NCBI GenBank assembly: GCA_963747775.1
Contig: CAVVGT010000001.1
Span: 62,001-126,000, forward strand
DNA length: 64,000 nucleotides
From: JAGVSZ01 sp963747775
GTDB taxonomy: Bacteria; Pseudomonadota; Gammaproteobacteria; Burkholderiales; SG8-39
Direction of reading: 5' to 3'
Shown here piece after piece: positions 1 to 8,521 of this stretch. Each line of letters starts with the position of its first letter. The first letter of the stretch is position 1. The notes beneath the pieces were generated by a model, which did no database searches, had not been told where the DNA came from, and saw nothing but the letters and a program-made list of their open reading frames with translations. Made by a program: the position numbers and the translations under genes.

Positions 1-366
1 GCTGGTGCTGCTCGTCATCTTCATGGTCACCGCGCCCCTGGTGACCCCGGGCCAGGTCGACCTGCCGAGCGTGGGCAAGGCCTCGCAGCCGCCGGCGGCG
101 CCGCTCGAGGTGCGTGATCCGGACCGACCCGTCGATGCTGCTCCGCGAGCGCGTCAAGGGGCAGGCGGTCGACCGCAACGTGAGCATGGCGCAGCTCGTC
201 ACGGCGGTGCGCAGCAGCAGGCCAATCCCCGACCAGGCGGTCGTCATCGCCGCGCGACAAGGACGTGCGCTACGAGGCGGTGCTGAAGGTCATGGACGAG
301 CTGCAGCGCGCCCAGGTCCGGCGCGTCGGCCTGCTGGTCAAGCCGGCGCCGATGGAAGCGAAGTAG
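1..366 (+). CDS. tolR: TolR, proton-channel component of Tol-Pal (5' partial, frame disrupted)
   Basis: TolR is an inner-membrane protein that works with TolQ and TolA to couple the proton gradient to outer-membrane constriction during division. The window opens inside its single membrane segment (LVLLVIFMVTAPL). The periplasmic domain follows, ending VGLLVKPAPMEAK. The protein can be read only by changing frame near 112, in the 210-235 stretch and near 250. No stop codon interrupts the stitched reading, so I suspect base-calling errors rather than true decay. The stop at 364-366 is three bases before the GTG of tolA, as expected for a tol operon. Identity is secure from the order tolR-tolA-tolB-pal-cpoB. 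The intactness of the gene is not. Confidence 0.8.
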
Positions 367-369
367 CGC

Positions 370-1199
370 GTGCCGGCGATCCCGCGCCGCGATCCGGGAA
401 CGAGCGCGTCGGCCGTGCTGGCGGTCGCCGTGCACGCTGCTTCTTCGCCGTTCTCGTTCTTCGGCGTCCGCTGGCGCAGAAGCAGCCCGAGCCGGTCATG
501 GCCGAGCTCTGGGACAAGCTCCCTGCCGTCGAGGCGCCGCGCCGCCAAGCCGCCGCCGCCCCGGTCGCGCGCCGCAAGCCCGAACCGAAGCCGGAGCCCG
601 ACCCAAGCCGGAGCCCAAGGCCGAGCCGAAGCCGGAGCCGAAGCCGGACATCGCGCTCGAGCAGGAGAAGAAGCGCAAGGAGGAGACCGAGAAGAAGAAG
701 CGCGAGGAGCGAGGCGGCGAAGAAGAAGCGCGACGACGAGCTCAAGGCGAAGGCCGAGCAGGAGCGCAAGGACAGGGAGTCCGCCGAACAGCGTCGCCGC
801 GACGAGCAGGCGGCCGAGCGCAAGCGGATGCAGGACCAGCTCGCGCGCGAACTGTCGGGGGCCGCCCCGAAGGCAGCGCGCCCGCCGCGGCGCAGGGCGT
901 GCCCGTAGCGTCCGCCGACGCGAGCGTAGTCGCCGCCTGGACGGATCAGATCCGCACCAAGGTCAAGGCGAACATCGTGCTGCCAGCCGACCTCTCGGGC
1001 AACCCCGAGGCGCAGTTCGACGTCCTGCTGCTTCCGACCGGCGAGGTTCAGAGCGTCAAGCTCGCGCAACTCGAGCGGCAACCGGGTGCTACGACGACGC
1101 ATGGAGCGGGCGATCCTCAAGTCCTCGCCGCTGCCCGAGCCCGCCAAAGCGGAAGTCTTCCGCCGTGACCTGCGGCTCAAGTTCAAGCACGCGAGCTGA
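370..1199 (+). CDS. tolA: TolA, periplasm-spanning energy transducer (frame disrupted)
   Basis: TolA links the TolQR motor to Pal and TolB across the periplasm. The stitched product has an N-terminal membrane segment, an alanine/lysine/glutamate-rich helical arm (for example EQEKKRKEETEKKKREE and QEREKD-like runs) and a C-terminal TonB-like domain starting about VVAAWTDQIRTKVKANIV and ending LRLKFKHAS. The frame changes at about 435-470, 535, 600-640, 705, 880 and 1085. The C-terminal domain is read mostly from the frame that covers 899-1080 and then from the one that ends at 1199. I chose the GTG at 370 because it follows the tolR stop directly and begins a peptide leading into the membrane segment. 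Family and order are clear. The exact protein sequence is not recoverable here. Confidence 0.75.
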
Positions 1200-1242
1200 C
1201 CGCATTCGCCCACGTGTCTCCGCGTCCCGACACAATTCGCCA

Positions 1243-1271
1243 TGAGCCCGCCCCGGACCGGCCGGTATAAT
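1243..1271 (+). promoter_or_regulatory. Sigma-70-like promoter in front of tolB
   Basis: A perfect TATAAT at 1266-1271 is preceded at 17 bases by TGAGCC, a poor -35. Transcription would start near 1277, about 20 bases before the TTG of tolB. This would let tolB-pal-cpoB be made independently of tolQRA, as known for other Tol-Pal loci. It is called from the hexamers only. Confidence 0.45.
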
Positions 1272-1297
1272 CCCGCAACGCACGAATACCCTACGCC

Positions 1298-2575
1298 TTG
1301 AACCGAACTCTCCGTGCATTCCTCGCCTGCCTGCTCCTCGCGACGGCAGGCGCCGCGCAAGCCCAGCTCACCATCGAGATCACCGGCGGCGGCGGCACCC
1401 AGATTCCGATCGCGATCGCGCCATTCCAGGGCGAAGCGCAGCTGCAGCCGGGGCTGAGCGACGTGATCGAGGGCGATCTCGCGCGCAGCGGGCGCTTCCG
1501 CACGCTCTACACCGGCCCGCAGAACCTCAACGAGGCGAGCGCCGGTCAACTTCGCCGACTGGCGCAGCCGCAACGCCGACGCGCTGGTCATGGGCGGCGT
1601 CTACCCCGCCGCGGGCGGGCGCTACGAGGTGCGCTTCCGGCTGTTCGACGTGCTCAAGCAGCAGTCGCTCGGCGGCGTCGCGTACACGATCACCCCGCAG
1701 CAGGTGCGCGCCACCGGCGCACCGGATCGCCGATTTCATCTACGAGAAGCTCACCGGCGACAAGGGCGTGTTCTCGACGCGCATCGCCTACGTGGTGAAG
1801 AGCGGCCCGCGCTTCGAGCTGCAGGTCGCGGACGCCGACGGCGCGAACGCGCAGACCGCGCTCACGTCGAACGAGCCGATCATGTCGCCGTCCTGGTCGC
1901 CCGACGGCACGCGCATCGCCTACGTGTCGTTCGAGGCCAAGAAGCCGGTCGTGTACGTGCACAACCTCGCCACCGGCCAGCGTCAGGCGGTCGCGAACTT
2001 CCGCGGCTCGAACAGCGCGCCGGCGTGGTCGCCGGACGGCCGCAGCCTGGCGGTCGTGCTCTCGAGGGACGGCGGCTCGCAGCTCTTCGTGATGAACGCC
2101 GACGGCGGCGAACGTGCGTCGTCTCACCAGCTCGGCGGCAATCGACACCGAGCCGCAGTTCTCGCCCGACGGGCAGTCGATCTACTTCACGTCCGACCGC
2201 GGCGGCGCGCCGCAGATCTACCGGATCGCGACGACGGGCGGCGACGTGCAGCGCGTCACGTTCGACGGCGGCTACAACGTCACGCCGCGCCTCAGTCCCG
2301 ACGGCAAGACGCTCGCGTTCGTGCAGCGCAATGCCGGGCGGTTCCAGGTCGCGGTGATGGATCTCGCTACGCGCCAGACGCAGGTGCTGACCGACGGCAA
2401 TCGCGACGAGTCGCCAAGCTTCGCGCCGAACGGCAAGATGATCCTGTACGCAACCGAGGTCGGCGGGCGCGGCGTGCTCGCCGCCACCTCGAGCGACGGG
2501 CGCGTGAAGCAGCGCCTGTCCGTCCCGGCCGCGGATGTCCGCGAGCCGGCGTGGGGCCCGGCCCCCGCCAACTAA
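1298..2575 (+). CDS. tolB: TolB, periplasmic beta-propeller of Tol-Pal (frame disrupted)
   Basis: TolB is a secreted beta-propeller protein that binds Pal and the TolA C-terminus. A signal peptide (LRAFLACLLLATAGAAQAQ) opens the protein. After the amino-terminal domain come repeated propeller blades with the SPDG signature (SPSWSPDGTRIAY, SAPAWSPDGRSLA, EPQFSPDGQSIYF, TPRLSPDGKTLAF, SPSFAPNGKMILY). The reading frame moves by +1 near 1545, 1723 and 2113. From 2114 to the TAA at 2575 it is clean. The stitched length matches ordinary TolB (about 425 residues). The TTG start at 1298 is chosen because it begins the signal peptide. All three shifts look like one extra base next to an intact codon series, so assembly error is likelier than a pseudogene. 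Confidence 0.82.
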
Positions 2576-2590
2576 GGAGGAGCCAGAACC

Positions 2591-3136
2591 ATGAAACGAA
2601 TCCTTGCAATCGCGGCGCTGGCCGCGTTCGTGGCCGGGTGTTCGAGTACTCCCGACACGGAGCAGACCCCGGCACCGGTCGAGGAAGGGAAGCCCGGCGG
2701 GCCGTCGACCGCCCCGGTCACGCGCCAGCCGATCGAGACCACGCCGATCGGCGGCGACCCGAACAAGGACCCGCGCCTGACCGATCCGAAGAGCATCCTG
2801 TCCAAGCGCAGCGTCTATTTCGACTTCGACTCCGACGCGATCAAGGCCGAGTTCGTGCCCCTCGTCGAGGCGCACGGCGCGTTCCTCCGCCAGAACGCGC
2901 GCGCCAAGATGCTGATCCAGGGCAACGCCGACGAGCGCGGCAGCCGCGAGTACAACCTCGGCCTCGGCCAGCGCCGCGCCGACGCGCTCAAGAAGCGCCT
3001 CGTCCTGCTCGGCGCGCAAGAGAGCCAGATCGAGTCGGTCAGCCTCGGCGAGGAGAAGCCGGTCTGTACCGATCAGACCGAAGAGTGCTTCGCGAAGTGT
3101 CGCCGGGACGATATGCTCTACGGGGGACAGTTCTGA
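2591..3136 (+). CDS. pal: Pal, peptidoglycan-associated lipoprotein
   Basis: Pal anchors the outer membrane to peptidoglycan and is the partner of TolB and TolA. The 181-residue protein starts with a short lipoprotein signal ending FVAGC, with the lipidated cysteine near residue 17. A proline-rich linker follows. The OmpA-like domain begins around SVYFDFDSDAIK and carries the peptidoglycan-contact run GNADERGSREYNLGLGQRRA. The ending DDMLYGGQF resembles the C-terminal end of other betaproteobacterial Pal proteins. A strong ribosome site (AAGGAGGAG) lies 8 bases before the ATG, 15 bases after tolB. The frame is uninterrupted, in contrast to the three genes upstream. Confidence 0.96.
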   Translation: MKRILAIAALAAFVAGCSSTPDTEQTPAPVEEGKPGGPSTAPVTRQPIETTPIGGDPNKDPRLTDPKSILSKRSVYFDFDSDAIKAEFVPLVEAHGAFLRQNARAKMLIQGNADERGSREYNLGLGQRRADALKKRLVLLGAQESQIESVSLGEEKPVCTDQTEECFAKCRRDDMLYGGQF

Positions 3137-3174
3137 TCGGGCGCCGTACGGAGCGGCGCCGGGGGAGAGGCGCG

Positions 3175-3909
3175 ATGAAGGTCCAGCACATTCTTCTCTT
3201 GGTGGCGGCGTTCGCGCCGCTCCCGGCGTTCGCGATCTTCGGCGACGACGAGGCCCGCAAGGGCGTCGCCGACCTGCAGAAGCGCGTGGAGGCGCAACAG
3301 CGCGAGCTCCAGCGCATCGAGCGCGAGGTGACCGACAAGCGGGCCGTGATCGAGCTCTCGAACCTGATCGACGGGTTGCGGCAGGACATCGCCAATCTGC
3401 GCGGGCAGATCGAGGTGCTGTCCAACCGCATAGACGGTCTCGACAAGCGCCAGAAGGACCTGTACGTCGACCTCGACACGCGACTGCGCAAGTTCGAGCA
3501 GGGGCAGGCGGACAAGGACAAGGCCGCCCAGGCTGCCGCGGCCGAGCAGCAGGCCTACGAGGCCGGGCTCGCGCAGTTCAAGGCGAACAACTACGGCACG
3601 GCGATCCAGAGCCTCCAGTCGTTCCTGGCGAGCTACCCGCAGAGCTCGCTCGCGTCGTCGGCGCAGTACTGGATCGGTAACGCGTACTACGCGCTGCGCG
3701 ACTACAAGAACGCGATTGCCGCGCAGCAGAAGGTGATCGCGAACTGGCCCGACAGCGCGAAGGCCCCCGACGCGTTCCTCAACATCGCTTCGAGCCAGGC
3801 CGAGGCGGGCGACGCCAACGCCTCGCGCAACACGCTGCGCACGCTCGTCTCGAAGTACCCCAACAGCCCGGCCGCCGAGCAGGCGAAGCAGCGGCTCGCA
3901 AAGAAGTAG
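3175..3909 (+). CDS. cpoB: CpoB (YbgF), periplasmic Tol-Pal coordinator with TPR repeats
   Basis: CpoB couples peptidoglycan synthesis by PBP1B to Tol-Pal constriction. The 244-residue protein has a signal peptide (HILLLVAAFAPLPAFA), then a trimeric coiled coil of about 80 residues rich in Arg, Gln and Asp (DLQKRVEAQQRELQRIER). A C-terminal TPR block follows, including YEAGLAQFKANNYGTAIQ and YWIGNAYYALRDYKNAI. The ATG at 3175 follows GGGGAGAGG and lies 38 bases after pal. The gene closes the operon. Length and domain order match the family. Confidence 0.95.
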   Translation: MKVQHILLLVAAFAPLPAFAIFGDDEARKGVADLQKRVEAQQRELQRIEREVTDKRAVIELSNLIDGLRQDIANLRGQIEVLSNRIDGLDKRQKDLYVDLDTRLRKFEQGQADKDKAAQAAAAEQQAYEAGLAQFKANNYGTAIQSLQSFLASYPQSSLASSAQYWIGNAYYALRDYKNAIAAQQKVIANWPDSAKAPDAFLNIASSQAEAGDANASRNTLRTLVSKYPNSPAAEQAKQRLAKK

Positions 3910-3951
3910 CCCCGCGATAGACCCCCGCTATCCCGCGCTAAGCAGATTCGC

Positions 3952-3980
3952 TTGGCGCGGCGAACGCGGTCGGTGAGAAT
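3952..3980 (+). promoter_or_regulatory. Possible promoter of the YeeE/YedE transporter gene
   Basis: TTGGCG at 3952-3957 and GAGAAT at 3975-3980 are separated by 17 bases and lie 28 bases before the ATG at 4008. The fit to sigma-70 hexamers is only moderate, and GC-rich DNA gives such matches by chance. Confidence 0.3.
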
Positions 3981-4007
3981 GCCTCTCCACAGCGTGGGGA
4001 AGGACGG

Positions 4008-5123
4008 ATGAGCGAAGTCAATCCTGCGAGCCTCGTGCCGGCAGTCGCCTGGGGCGGCTTCCTCCTCGCCTTCGTCTTCGGCTTCGTCGGCAACAGGACG
4101 AACTTCTGCACCATGGGCGCGGTCTCCGACGTCGTCAACATGGGCGACTGGAACCGCATGCGCATGTGGCTGCTCGCGATCGCGGTCGCGATCGTCGGCG
4201 CGAACGCGCTGGAGTTCGCGGGCGTGGTGAAGCTCTCCAACTCCATCTACACGACGCCGAACTTCACCTGGCTCTCGTACGTCATCGGCGGGCTCGTCTT
4301 CGGCATCGGCATGACGCTCGGCTCGGGCTGCGGCTCGAAGACGCTGATCCGCGTCGGCGGCGGCAACCTCAAGTCGCTGGTCGTGCTCGTGTTCATGGCG
4401 ATCGCGGCGTACATGACGCTGCGCGGGCTGTTCGGCTCGTTCCGCGTCGGCGTGCTCGACCCGGTGAGCGCGCAGCTCGCCGGCGGGCAGGACCTGCCGA
4501 CGCTGTTCGCGAAGTGGTTCGGGGGCGAGCGGCGCACCATGGTGATCGCCGCGACCGTGATCGTCGCCGGCGCGCTCCTCGCGTTCACGCTCGCGAAGCG
4601 CGAGTTCCGGCAGTTCGAATACCTGCTCGGCGGCATCGTCGTGGGGCTGGTGATCGCGGGCGGGTGGTACGTGAGCGGCAGGCTCGGCTACGTCCACGAG
4701 CATCCCGACACCCTGCAGGAGGCGTGGGTCGCGACCAATACCGGCCGCATGGAGTCGCTCTCGTTCGTCGCGCCGCAGGCGTTCGGGCTCGAGCTCCTGA
4801 TGTTCTGGACCGACAAGTCGAAGATCGTCACCTTCGGCATCGCCTCGGCGCTCGGCGTGATCGCGGGCTCCGCGGCGTACGCGCTCGTCTCGAAGAGCTT
4901 TCGGCTCGAGGCCTTCCGCGACGCCGGCGACATGATCCGCCACATCGTCGGAGGGATCCTCATGGGCTTCGGCGGCGTCGTGTCGCTCGGCTGCACCGTC
5001 GGGCAGGGCATCGCCGGCTTCTCGACGCTCGCCCTCGGCTCGATCGTCACCTTCCTCGCGATCGTGGCGGGTGCGGCGGCGACGATGAAGGTCGAGTACT
5101 GGAAGATGATGCGCGAGGGGTAG
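4008..5123 (+). CDS. YeeE/YedE family membrane transporter (sulfur-compound type)
   Basis: This 371-residue integral membrane protein has about nine or ten hydrophobic segments. It carries the paired cysteine motifs of the YeeE/YedE (TsuA) family: FCTMGAVSDVV near residue 35, GSGCGSKTLIRVGGGNLKS near 105 and SLGCTVGQGIAGFSTLALGS near 330. In characterised members (thiosulfate importer TsuA and SelT-like proteins) these conserved cysteines line the pore and relay the sulfur oxyanion. The order and spacing here support the same transport chemistry, but thiosulfate itself is an inference. No TusA-like partner gene is seen nearby. It stands as its own unit between cpoB and tRNA-Lys. Confidence 0.88.
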   Translation: MSEVNPASLVPAVAWGGFLLAFVFGFVGNRTNFCTMGAVSDVVNMGDWNRMRMWLLAIAVAIVGANALEFAGVVKLSNSIYTTPNFTWLSYVIGGLVFGIGMTLGSGCGSKTLIRVGGGNLKSLVVLVFMAIAAYMTLRGLFGSFRVGVLDPVSAQLAGGQDLPTLFAKWFGGERRTMVIAATVIVAGALLAFTLAKREFRQFEYLLGGIVVGLVIAGGWYVSGRLGYVHEHPDTLQEAWVATNTGRMESLSFVAPQAFGLELLMFWTDKSKIVTFGIASALGVIAGSAAYALVSKSFRLEAFRDAGDMIRHIVGGILMGFGGVVSLGCTVGQGIAGFSTLALGSIVTFLAIVAGAAATMKVEYWKMMREG

Positions 5124-5145
5124 ATCCGCGCATTGCTGCGCCGCG

Positions 5146-5175
5146 TTGACGCCCGTTCGGCCGGGCCTGTAAAAT
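5146..5175 (+). promoter_or_regulatory. Promoter of tRNA-Lys
   Basis: TTGACG at 5146-5151 and TAAAAT at 5170-5175 are 18 bases apart and lie just upstream of the tRNA, which begins at 5190. Both hexamers are close to consensus, so this is one of the best promoters in the window. The predicted start is close to 5182. Confidence 0.7.
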
Positions 5176-5189
5176 CCCGCCTCTTCCCG

Positions 5190-5265
5190 GGGGCGTTAGC
5201 TCAGTTGGTAGAGCAGCGGACTTTTAATCCGTTGGTCGCAGGTTCGACCCCTGCACGCCCTACCA
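5190..5265 (+). tRNA. tRNA-Lys (anticodon TTT)
   Basis: The 76 bases fold as a canonical tRNA. The acceptor arm is GGGGCGT pairing with ACGCCCT (one G-T pair), the D arm contains GCTCAGTTGGTAGAGC, and the anticodon loop CTTTTAA sits on GCGGA/TCCGT with anticodon TTT. The T arm is GCAGGTTCGACCCCTGC and the CCA tail is encoded at 5263-5265. The gene stands alone between a promoter and a terminator. No integrase or attachment-site duplication is visible next to it. Confidence 0.97.
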
Positions 5266-5272
5266 AACCGTC

Positions 5273-5306
5273 AAGGGCTTAGCGAGAGCTAGGCCCTTCG
5301 TCTTTT
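5273..5306 (+). terminator. Rho-independent terminator after tRNA-Lys
   Basis: AAGGGCTTAGC and GCTAGGCCCTT pair across a GAGA tetraloop, with a single mismatch in the stem. The stem is followed by TCTTTT. It lies 8 bases past the CCA end of the tRNA. Confidence 0.7.
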
Positions 5307-5457
5307 CCGGGCTGTGCCGAATTCGTATCGTCGAGCATGGCCGAGAAGACTTCAGCGTGCTTCGCCAAGGGCGACGGCGCGAGATGGGCGCTTAAGACGC
5401 CAAAAGATCGCGAAGCGCATTCCGTAGACCCAAGCTGCTCTACGCATGCGACCTCGA

Positions 5458-6522
5458 TTACTGGCTCAAGGCAGGTGAGCGTTTTCTCTCCGCAGCGACG
5501 GCGGTGCGTGCAGAACCAGGCACGCGGTACCTGCGCCGATAGACGCCGGGGGCTACGCCGGCGACGCGTCTGAACAGCCTGCGGAAGGAGGCGGGGTCCT
5601 CGTAGCCGACCGCCCAGCTGACCTCGTCGATCGCCGCATCGGACTGCTCGAGCCGTCGCTTCGCGTATTCAATGCGCACACGCTGGACATACTCGAGAGG
5701 CGAGACGCCCGTGGCTTGGGTGAACCGGCGCTTGAAGCTGCGTTCGGCAACGCCCGACTGCTTGACCATCTCCTCGACGGGGTTCGCCGTAGAGAAGTTT
5801 CGGTCGAGCCACGCTTGCACGTTCGCCACGGCGGCATCCCCGTGCCCGGTGGGCGGAGCGAAGCCGATATAGGGCGACTGGCCGTCGTCGTGCCACCGCA
5901 TGGCGAAGAAGCGCGCGATCGATTGCGCCGACGCCGTGCCGACATACCGGTCGATGAGGTAGAGCACGAGATCGTGCCAGGCCATGGCGGCGCCCGACAT
6001 GACGAGCTCCTCCCGCTCGCCCGCCGTCACCAGCATCTCTTCCAGGCGCAGCCGGATATCGGGGAAGTTGCGCCGGAAGGTCTGCTCGTAGGCCCAGTGC
6101 ATGGTCGCCTCTCGGCCGGCGAGGAGACCGGTTTCCGCCAGCAGCAGCAATCCCGAACACGCCGAGCACAGCGTGGCGCCGTTCTCGTGCATCCTCCTCA
6201 GCCATTGCACTACGTCCGGATAGCGGCCCTTCGCCCATTCCCCGCCTTCGACCATGACGGACGGGATGATCACGAGGTCGGTGCGGCCGATCTCCATGAT
6301 GGAGGCGTGTGTCTGGACCGACAGCCCGCTCGCCGTCGGGGCCGGGCCGCGCGCCGGCGCCACCATCTCGACGCGGAACGGCGGTTCGCGCGGCAGGGCA
6401 TAGTCGTGCGTACTCAGCGGGCCGAACGAATTGAGGACGTCGTAGAGACCGTTCAGCGTATAGGTCATCGCCTCGGGGATGACCAGCAGGCTCACCCGGT
6501 AGGGACCTTGCGCAAGCGTCAT
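5458..6522 (-). CDS. GlxA-type transcriptional regulator (DJ-1/PfpI domain plus AraC helix-turn-helix)
   Basis: This 354-residue protein joins an amino-terminal DJ-1/PfpI-like sensor domain (about residues 10-190) to a carboxy-terminal AraC-type DNA-binding domain (about 235-335). In the sensor domain the elbow cysteine is preserved in CSACSGLLLLAETGLL. The second domain shows SFKRRFTQATGVSPLEYVQ and GYEDPASFRRLFRRVAGV, the two helix-turn-helix units of the family. The ATG at 6522 is preferred over upstream alternatives because GAGGTG precedes it by 6 bases and it begins the conserved YRVSLLVIPEAMTYTL strand. It is divergent from a glutathione S-transferase gene and probably regulates it. The ligand is unknown. 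Confidence 0.9.
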   Translation of the reverse strand: MTLAQGPYRVSLLVIPEAMTYTLNGLYDVLNSFGPLSTHDYALPREPPFRVEMVAPARGPAPTASGLSVQTHASIMEIGRTDLVIIPSVMVEGGEWAKGRYPDVVQWLRRMHENGATLCSACSGLLLLAETGLLAGREATMHWAYEQTFRRNFPDIRLRLEEMLVTAGEREELVMSGAAMAWHDLVLYLIDRYVGTASAQSIARFFAMRWHDDGQSPYIGFAPPTGHGDAAVANVQAWLDRNFSTANPVEEMVKQSGVAERSFKRRFTQATGVSPLEYVQRVRIEYAKRRLEQSDAAIDEVSWAVGYEDPASFRRLFRRVAGVAPGVYRRRYRVPGSARTAVAAERKRSPALSQ

Positions 6523-6553
6523 GGTGCTCACCTCGTGGCACGAATGCACCGTT

Positions 6554-6590
6554 TTTGGCAACTGTGGCACTCGCGTCCAACTTTCGCAAC
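6554..6590. promoter_or_regulatory. Direct repeat in the regulator/GST divergent region, possible AraC-type operator
   Basis: TTTGGCAAC at 6554-6562 recurs as TTTCGCAAC at 6582-6590, with one mismatch and a 28-base offset on the same face. AraC-family proteins bind direct repeats. The repeat sits inside the 172-base region shared by both genes, so it is a reasonable operator candidate, though unproven. Confidence 0.3.
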
Positions 6591-6694
6591 GCTCATGATT
6601 CACTCCGCGGCGGTGCCATGGGAGCATGGATATCGAGCGCGTGGAGCGGAGCGCCGGCCGCAGCGATCGAGGTTCGACCAACGGAGGTGACACG

Positions 6695-7312
6695 ATGATC
6701 AAGCTCTATTCCTGGCCGGGGAGCTCCGGCACGCGCATCGCCTGGGCGCTCGAGGAGCTCGGCCTCCCCTACGAGTACGTTGCGCTCGATCCGAAGAAGG
6801 GTGAGCACCGGTCGCCCGAGTACCTCAAGGTGAACCCCCACGGTAAGGTGCCGGGGCTCGTCGACGACGACGAGCGCCTTTTCGAATCCGGTGCGATCCT
6901 GCTGCACCTCGGCAATAAGTACGGGGTCGAGAAGGGCTTGTGGCCCGCCGGCAAGGGCCAGGCCCGCGCCGACGCCGTCTGCTGGACGGTCTGGACGATG
7001 ACCGAGCTGGGGCCCTACATGATGCAGTACCTGTACCACGGGCTCGACACCCCGGTGTCGTTCAAGCCCGCCGACCGCAGCAAGGCGGCGGCCGAGTACA
7101 GCCATTCCCAGTTCGACCGCATGCTCGCCACGCTCGAAGCGCGCCTCGAGGGACGCGAATACCTGCTCGGTGCCTTTTCGCTTGCCGACGTCGCGGCCGC
7201 GAGCTGGCTCGCACTCGGCACCATGTTTGGGCTCACGCTCGATCACCACCCGCGCGTCGCCGGCTGGTGCAAGCGCTGCATGGAACGCCCCGCGTTCAAG
7301 CGGGCACGCTGA
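6695..7312 (+). CDS. Glutathione S-transferase
   Basis: The 205-residue protein has a thioredoxin-fold amino-terminal half starting IKLYSWPGSSGTRIAWALEELGLPYE, in which the catalytic serine is expected in the SSGT stretch. The glutathione-binding loop is PHGKVPGLVDDDERLFESGAIL, with the cis-proline and the E-S pair that binds the gamma-glutamyl group. The helical carboxy-terminal domain ends with FSLADVAAASWL and the family's N-capping-type helix. The ATG at 6695 follows GGAGGTGAC at a good distance. The substrate is not evident. The divergent GlxA-type regulator suggests an inducible detoxification or degradation step. Confidence 0.9.
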   Translation: MIKLYSWPGSSGTRIAWALEELGLPYEYVALDPKKGEHRSPEYLKVNPHGKVPGLVDDDERLFESGAILLHLGNKYGVEKGLWPAGKGQARADAVCWTVWTMTELGPYMMQYLYHGLDTPVSFKPADRSKAAAEYSHSQFDRMLATLEARLEGREYLLGAFSLADVAAASWLALGTMFGLTLDHHPRVAGWCKRCMERPAFKRAR

Positions 7313-7360
7313 CGCGGACCAGCGGGCGCCTGCGCGCGTCGTTTGCACAGAGGAAAACCC

Positions 7361-8521
7361 ATGGCCCATGCGCTGAAGGGCGACCTCGGTACCGCGCTGG
7401 CCGACAGACTGGTCGCCGGCCTGCCGGTGATCGACGGCGAGGCGGACGCCGACTTTCTGTCAACGGCGCTGGGTCGCGCCGGGCGGCCGGGGAGGGTCGA
7501 CCGCCTCGAGGCTGACCGGCTCGACGGCGGGAGGATCTCGGCAAACGTCTTCTCGCTGCGGAGCGACGCGGGCGCCTTCGTACTGAAGAAGTTCGTGCCC
7601 GAGCCCTGGCGGGTCAAGCTGTTCGGCACGGCCTTCAATGAGCCCGCCCTATGGTCGCGCGGGCTGACCCGGAATCTTCCGGCGCCGCTGTCCTGTCCGA
7701 CGATCGATATCGCCTACCATCGCCAGCGCCGCGAGTGCTGGATGCTGATGGATGACGTATCGCACGGCGTCGCGCCCCGTGGCACCTTCGACGAGGGCGC
7801 CTTCCGCCTGCTTCTCGACGGGCTCGCGCGCCTGCACGGGCGATTCTGGGGACAGACGGCGCAACTGGCCGAGCTGCCGATTCTGACGCTCGACCAGCAC
7901 ACGGCGATGTTCACCGAGCCGTGCGCGGCGGCCGGCGGACGGAAGGTATCGGCCGATTGGGTGGCGGGGGTGCTCGATCAGGTTTTCCTGTTTCGCACCT
8001 ATGTGCCGGTCCTGCTCGACGTACTGGGATCGGCGGACGGCGATTGCTACCTCGACCTCTGCGAGCACCGCGGCCGCTGGCTCGCCCCGCTGTCCCGACT
8101 GTCGCAGACCGTCGTCCATGGCGACCTCCGCCGCGCCAACATCGCCGTCCTGCCCTCCGGCAGGATTTCCCTGTTCGATTGGGATTTCGCCGCCCGGGCA
8201 CCGGCTGCGGCGGACCTCGCCTGGTACTGGTTGCTGCATTTCTGGTGCTATCCCCCTGCCGATGGAAGGCCGCCGGAAGATCGAGACCCCCTCAAGCACT
8301 ACTACATGGAGCGCCTCGGTGAGACGCTGGGCACGCTCGACCGCAGGGAATTCGAGGTGGCCTGGGACCTCTCCTGGCTGAAGGCGTTTGCGCAGGTCGG
8401 GTTCTGCCTCGCCGATCCGCTAGTAGGCGAACATTCGGCGCAAGACGTTGCGCGCGTGCGAGCGCTGTGCCGCAAGGCCATCGATCGCGCGAAGCGGATC
8501 GCGGATGCACATGCCGGCTGA
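7361..8521 (+). CDS. Phosphotransferase of the aminoglycoside/choline kinase fold
   Basis: This 386-residue protein belongs to the APH/choline-kinase-like superfamily. The catalytic loop is VVHGDLRRANIAVL near residue 255, with the aspartate and asparagine in place. The metal-binding motif is LFDWDFAARAPAAADLAWY about 20 residues later. An upstream lysine in FVLKKFVPEPWR could be the ATP-anchoring lysine. GAGGAAAA precedes the ATG at 7361. It follows the GST gene by 48 bases and may share its transcript. The family phosphorylates small hydroxyl compounds or drugs. Nothing here fixes the acceptor, and I do not call it a resistance gene. Confidence 0.8.
   Translation: MAHALKGDLGTALADRLVAGLPVIDGEADADFLSTALGRAGRPGRVDRLEADRLDGGRISANVFSLRSDAGAFVLKKFVPEPWRVKLFGTAFNEPALWSRGLTRNLPAPLSCPTIDIAYHRQRRECWMLMDDVSHGVAPRGTFDEGAFRLLLDGLARLHGRFWGQTAQLAELPILTLDQHTAMFTEPCAAAGGRKVSADWVAGVLDQVFLFRTYVPVLLDVLGSADGDCYLDLCEHRGRWLAPLSRLSQTVVHGDLRRANIAVLPSGRISLFDWDFAARAPAAADLAWYWLLHFWCYPPADGRPPEDRDPLKHYYMERLGETLGTLDRREFEVAWDLSWLKAFAQVGFCLADPLVGEHSAQDVARVRALCRKAIDRAKRIADAHAG

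Noticed and set aside
338..1591. A 417-codon leftward open frame across tolA and tolB
   Set aside because: It is the antisense of the Tol genes. The product is low-complexity Leu/Arg/Gly without motifs, a usual by-product of high-GC DNA.
1298..2575. Programmed frameshifting in tolB
   Set aside because: Three shifts at unrelated sequences, with no slippery heptamer and no stimulatory structure, together with the same problem in the neighbouring genes, point to sequence error.
5190..5265. Integrative element at tRNA-Lys
   Set aside because: No integrase gene, no direct repeat of the tRNA 3' end and no change in gene character on either side.
5337..5573. A 78-codon rightward frame after the tRNA terminator
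   Set aside because: It runs into the antisense of the AraC-type regulator, lacks a ribosome site and has no recognisable features.
7361..8521. Aminoglycoside resistance gene
   Set aside because: Only the general kinase fold is visible. The neighbours and divergence give no support for drug modification.
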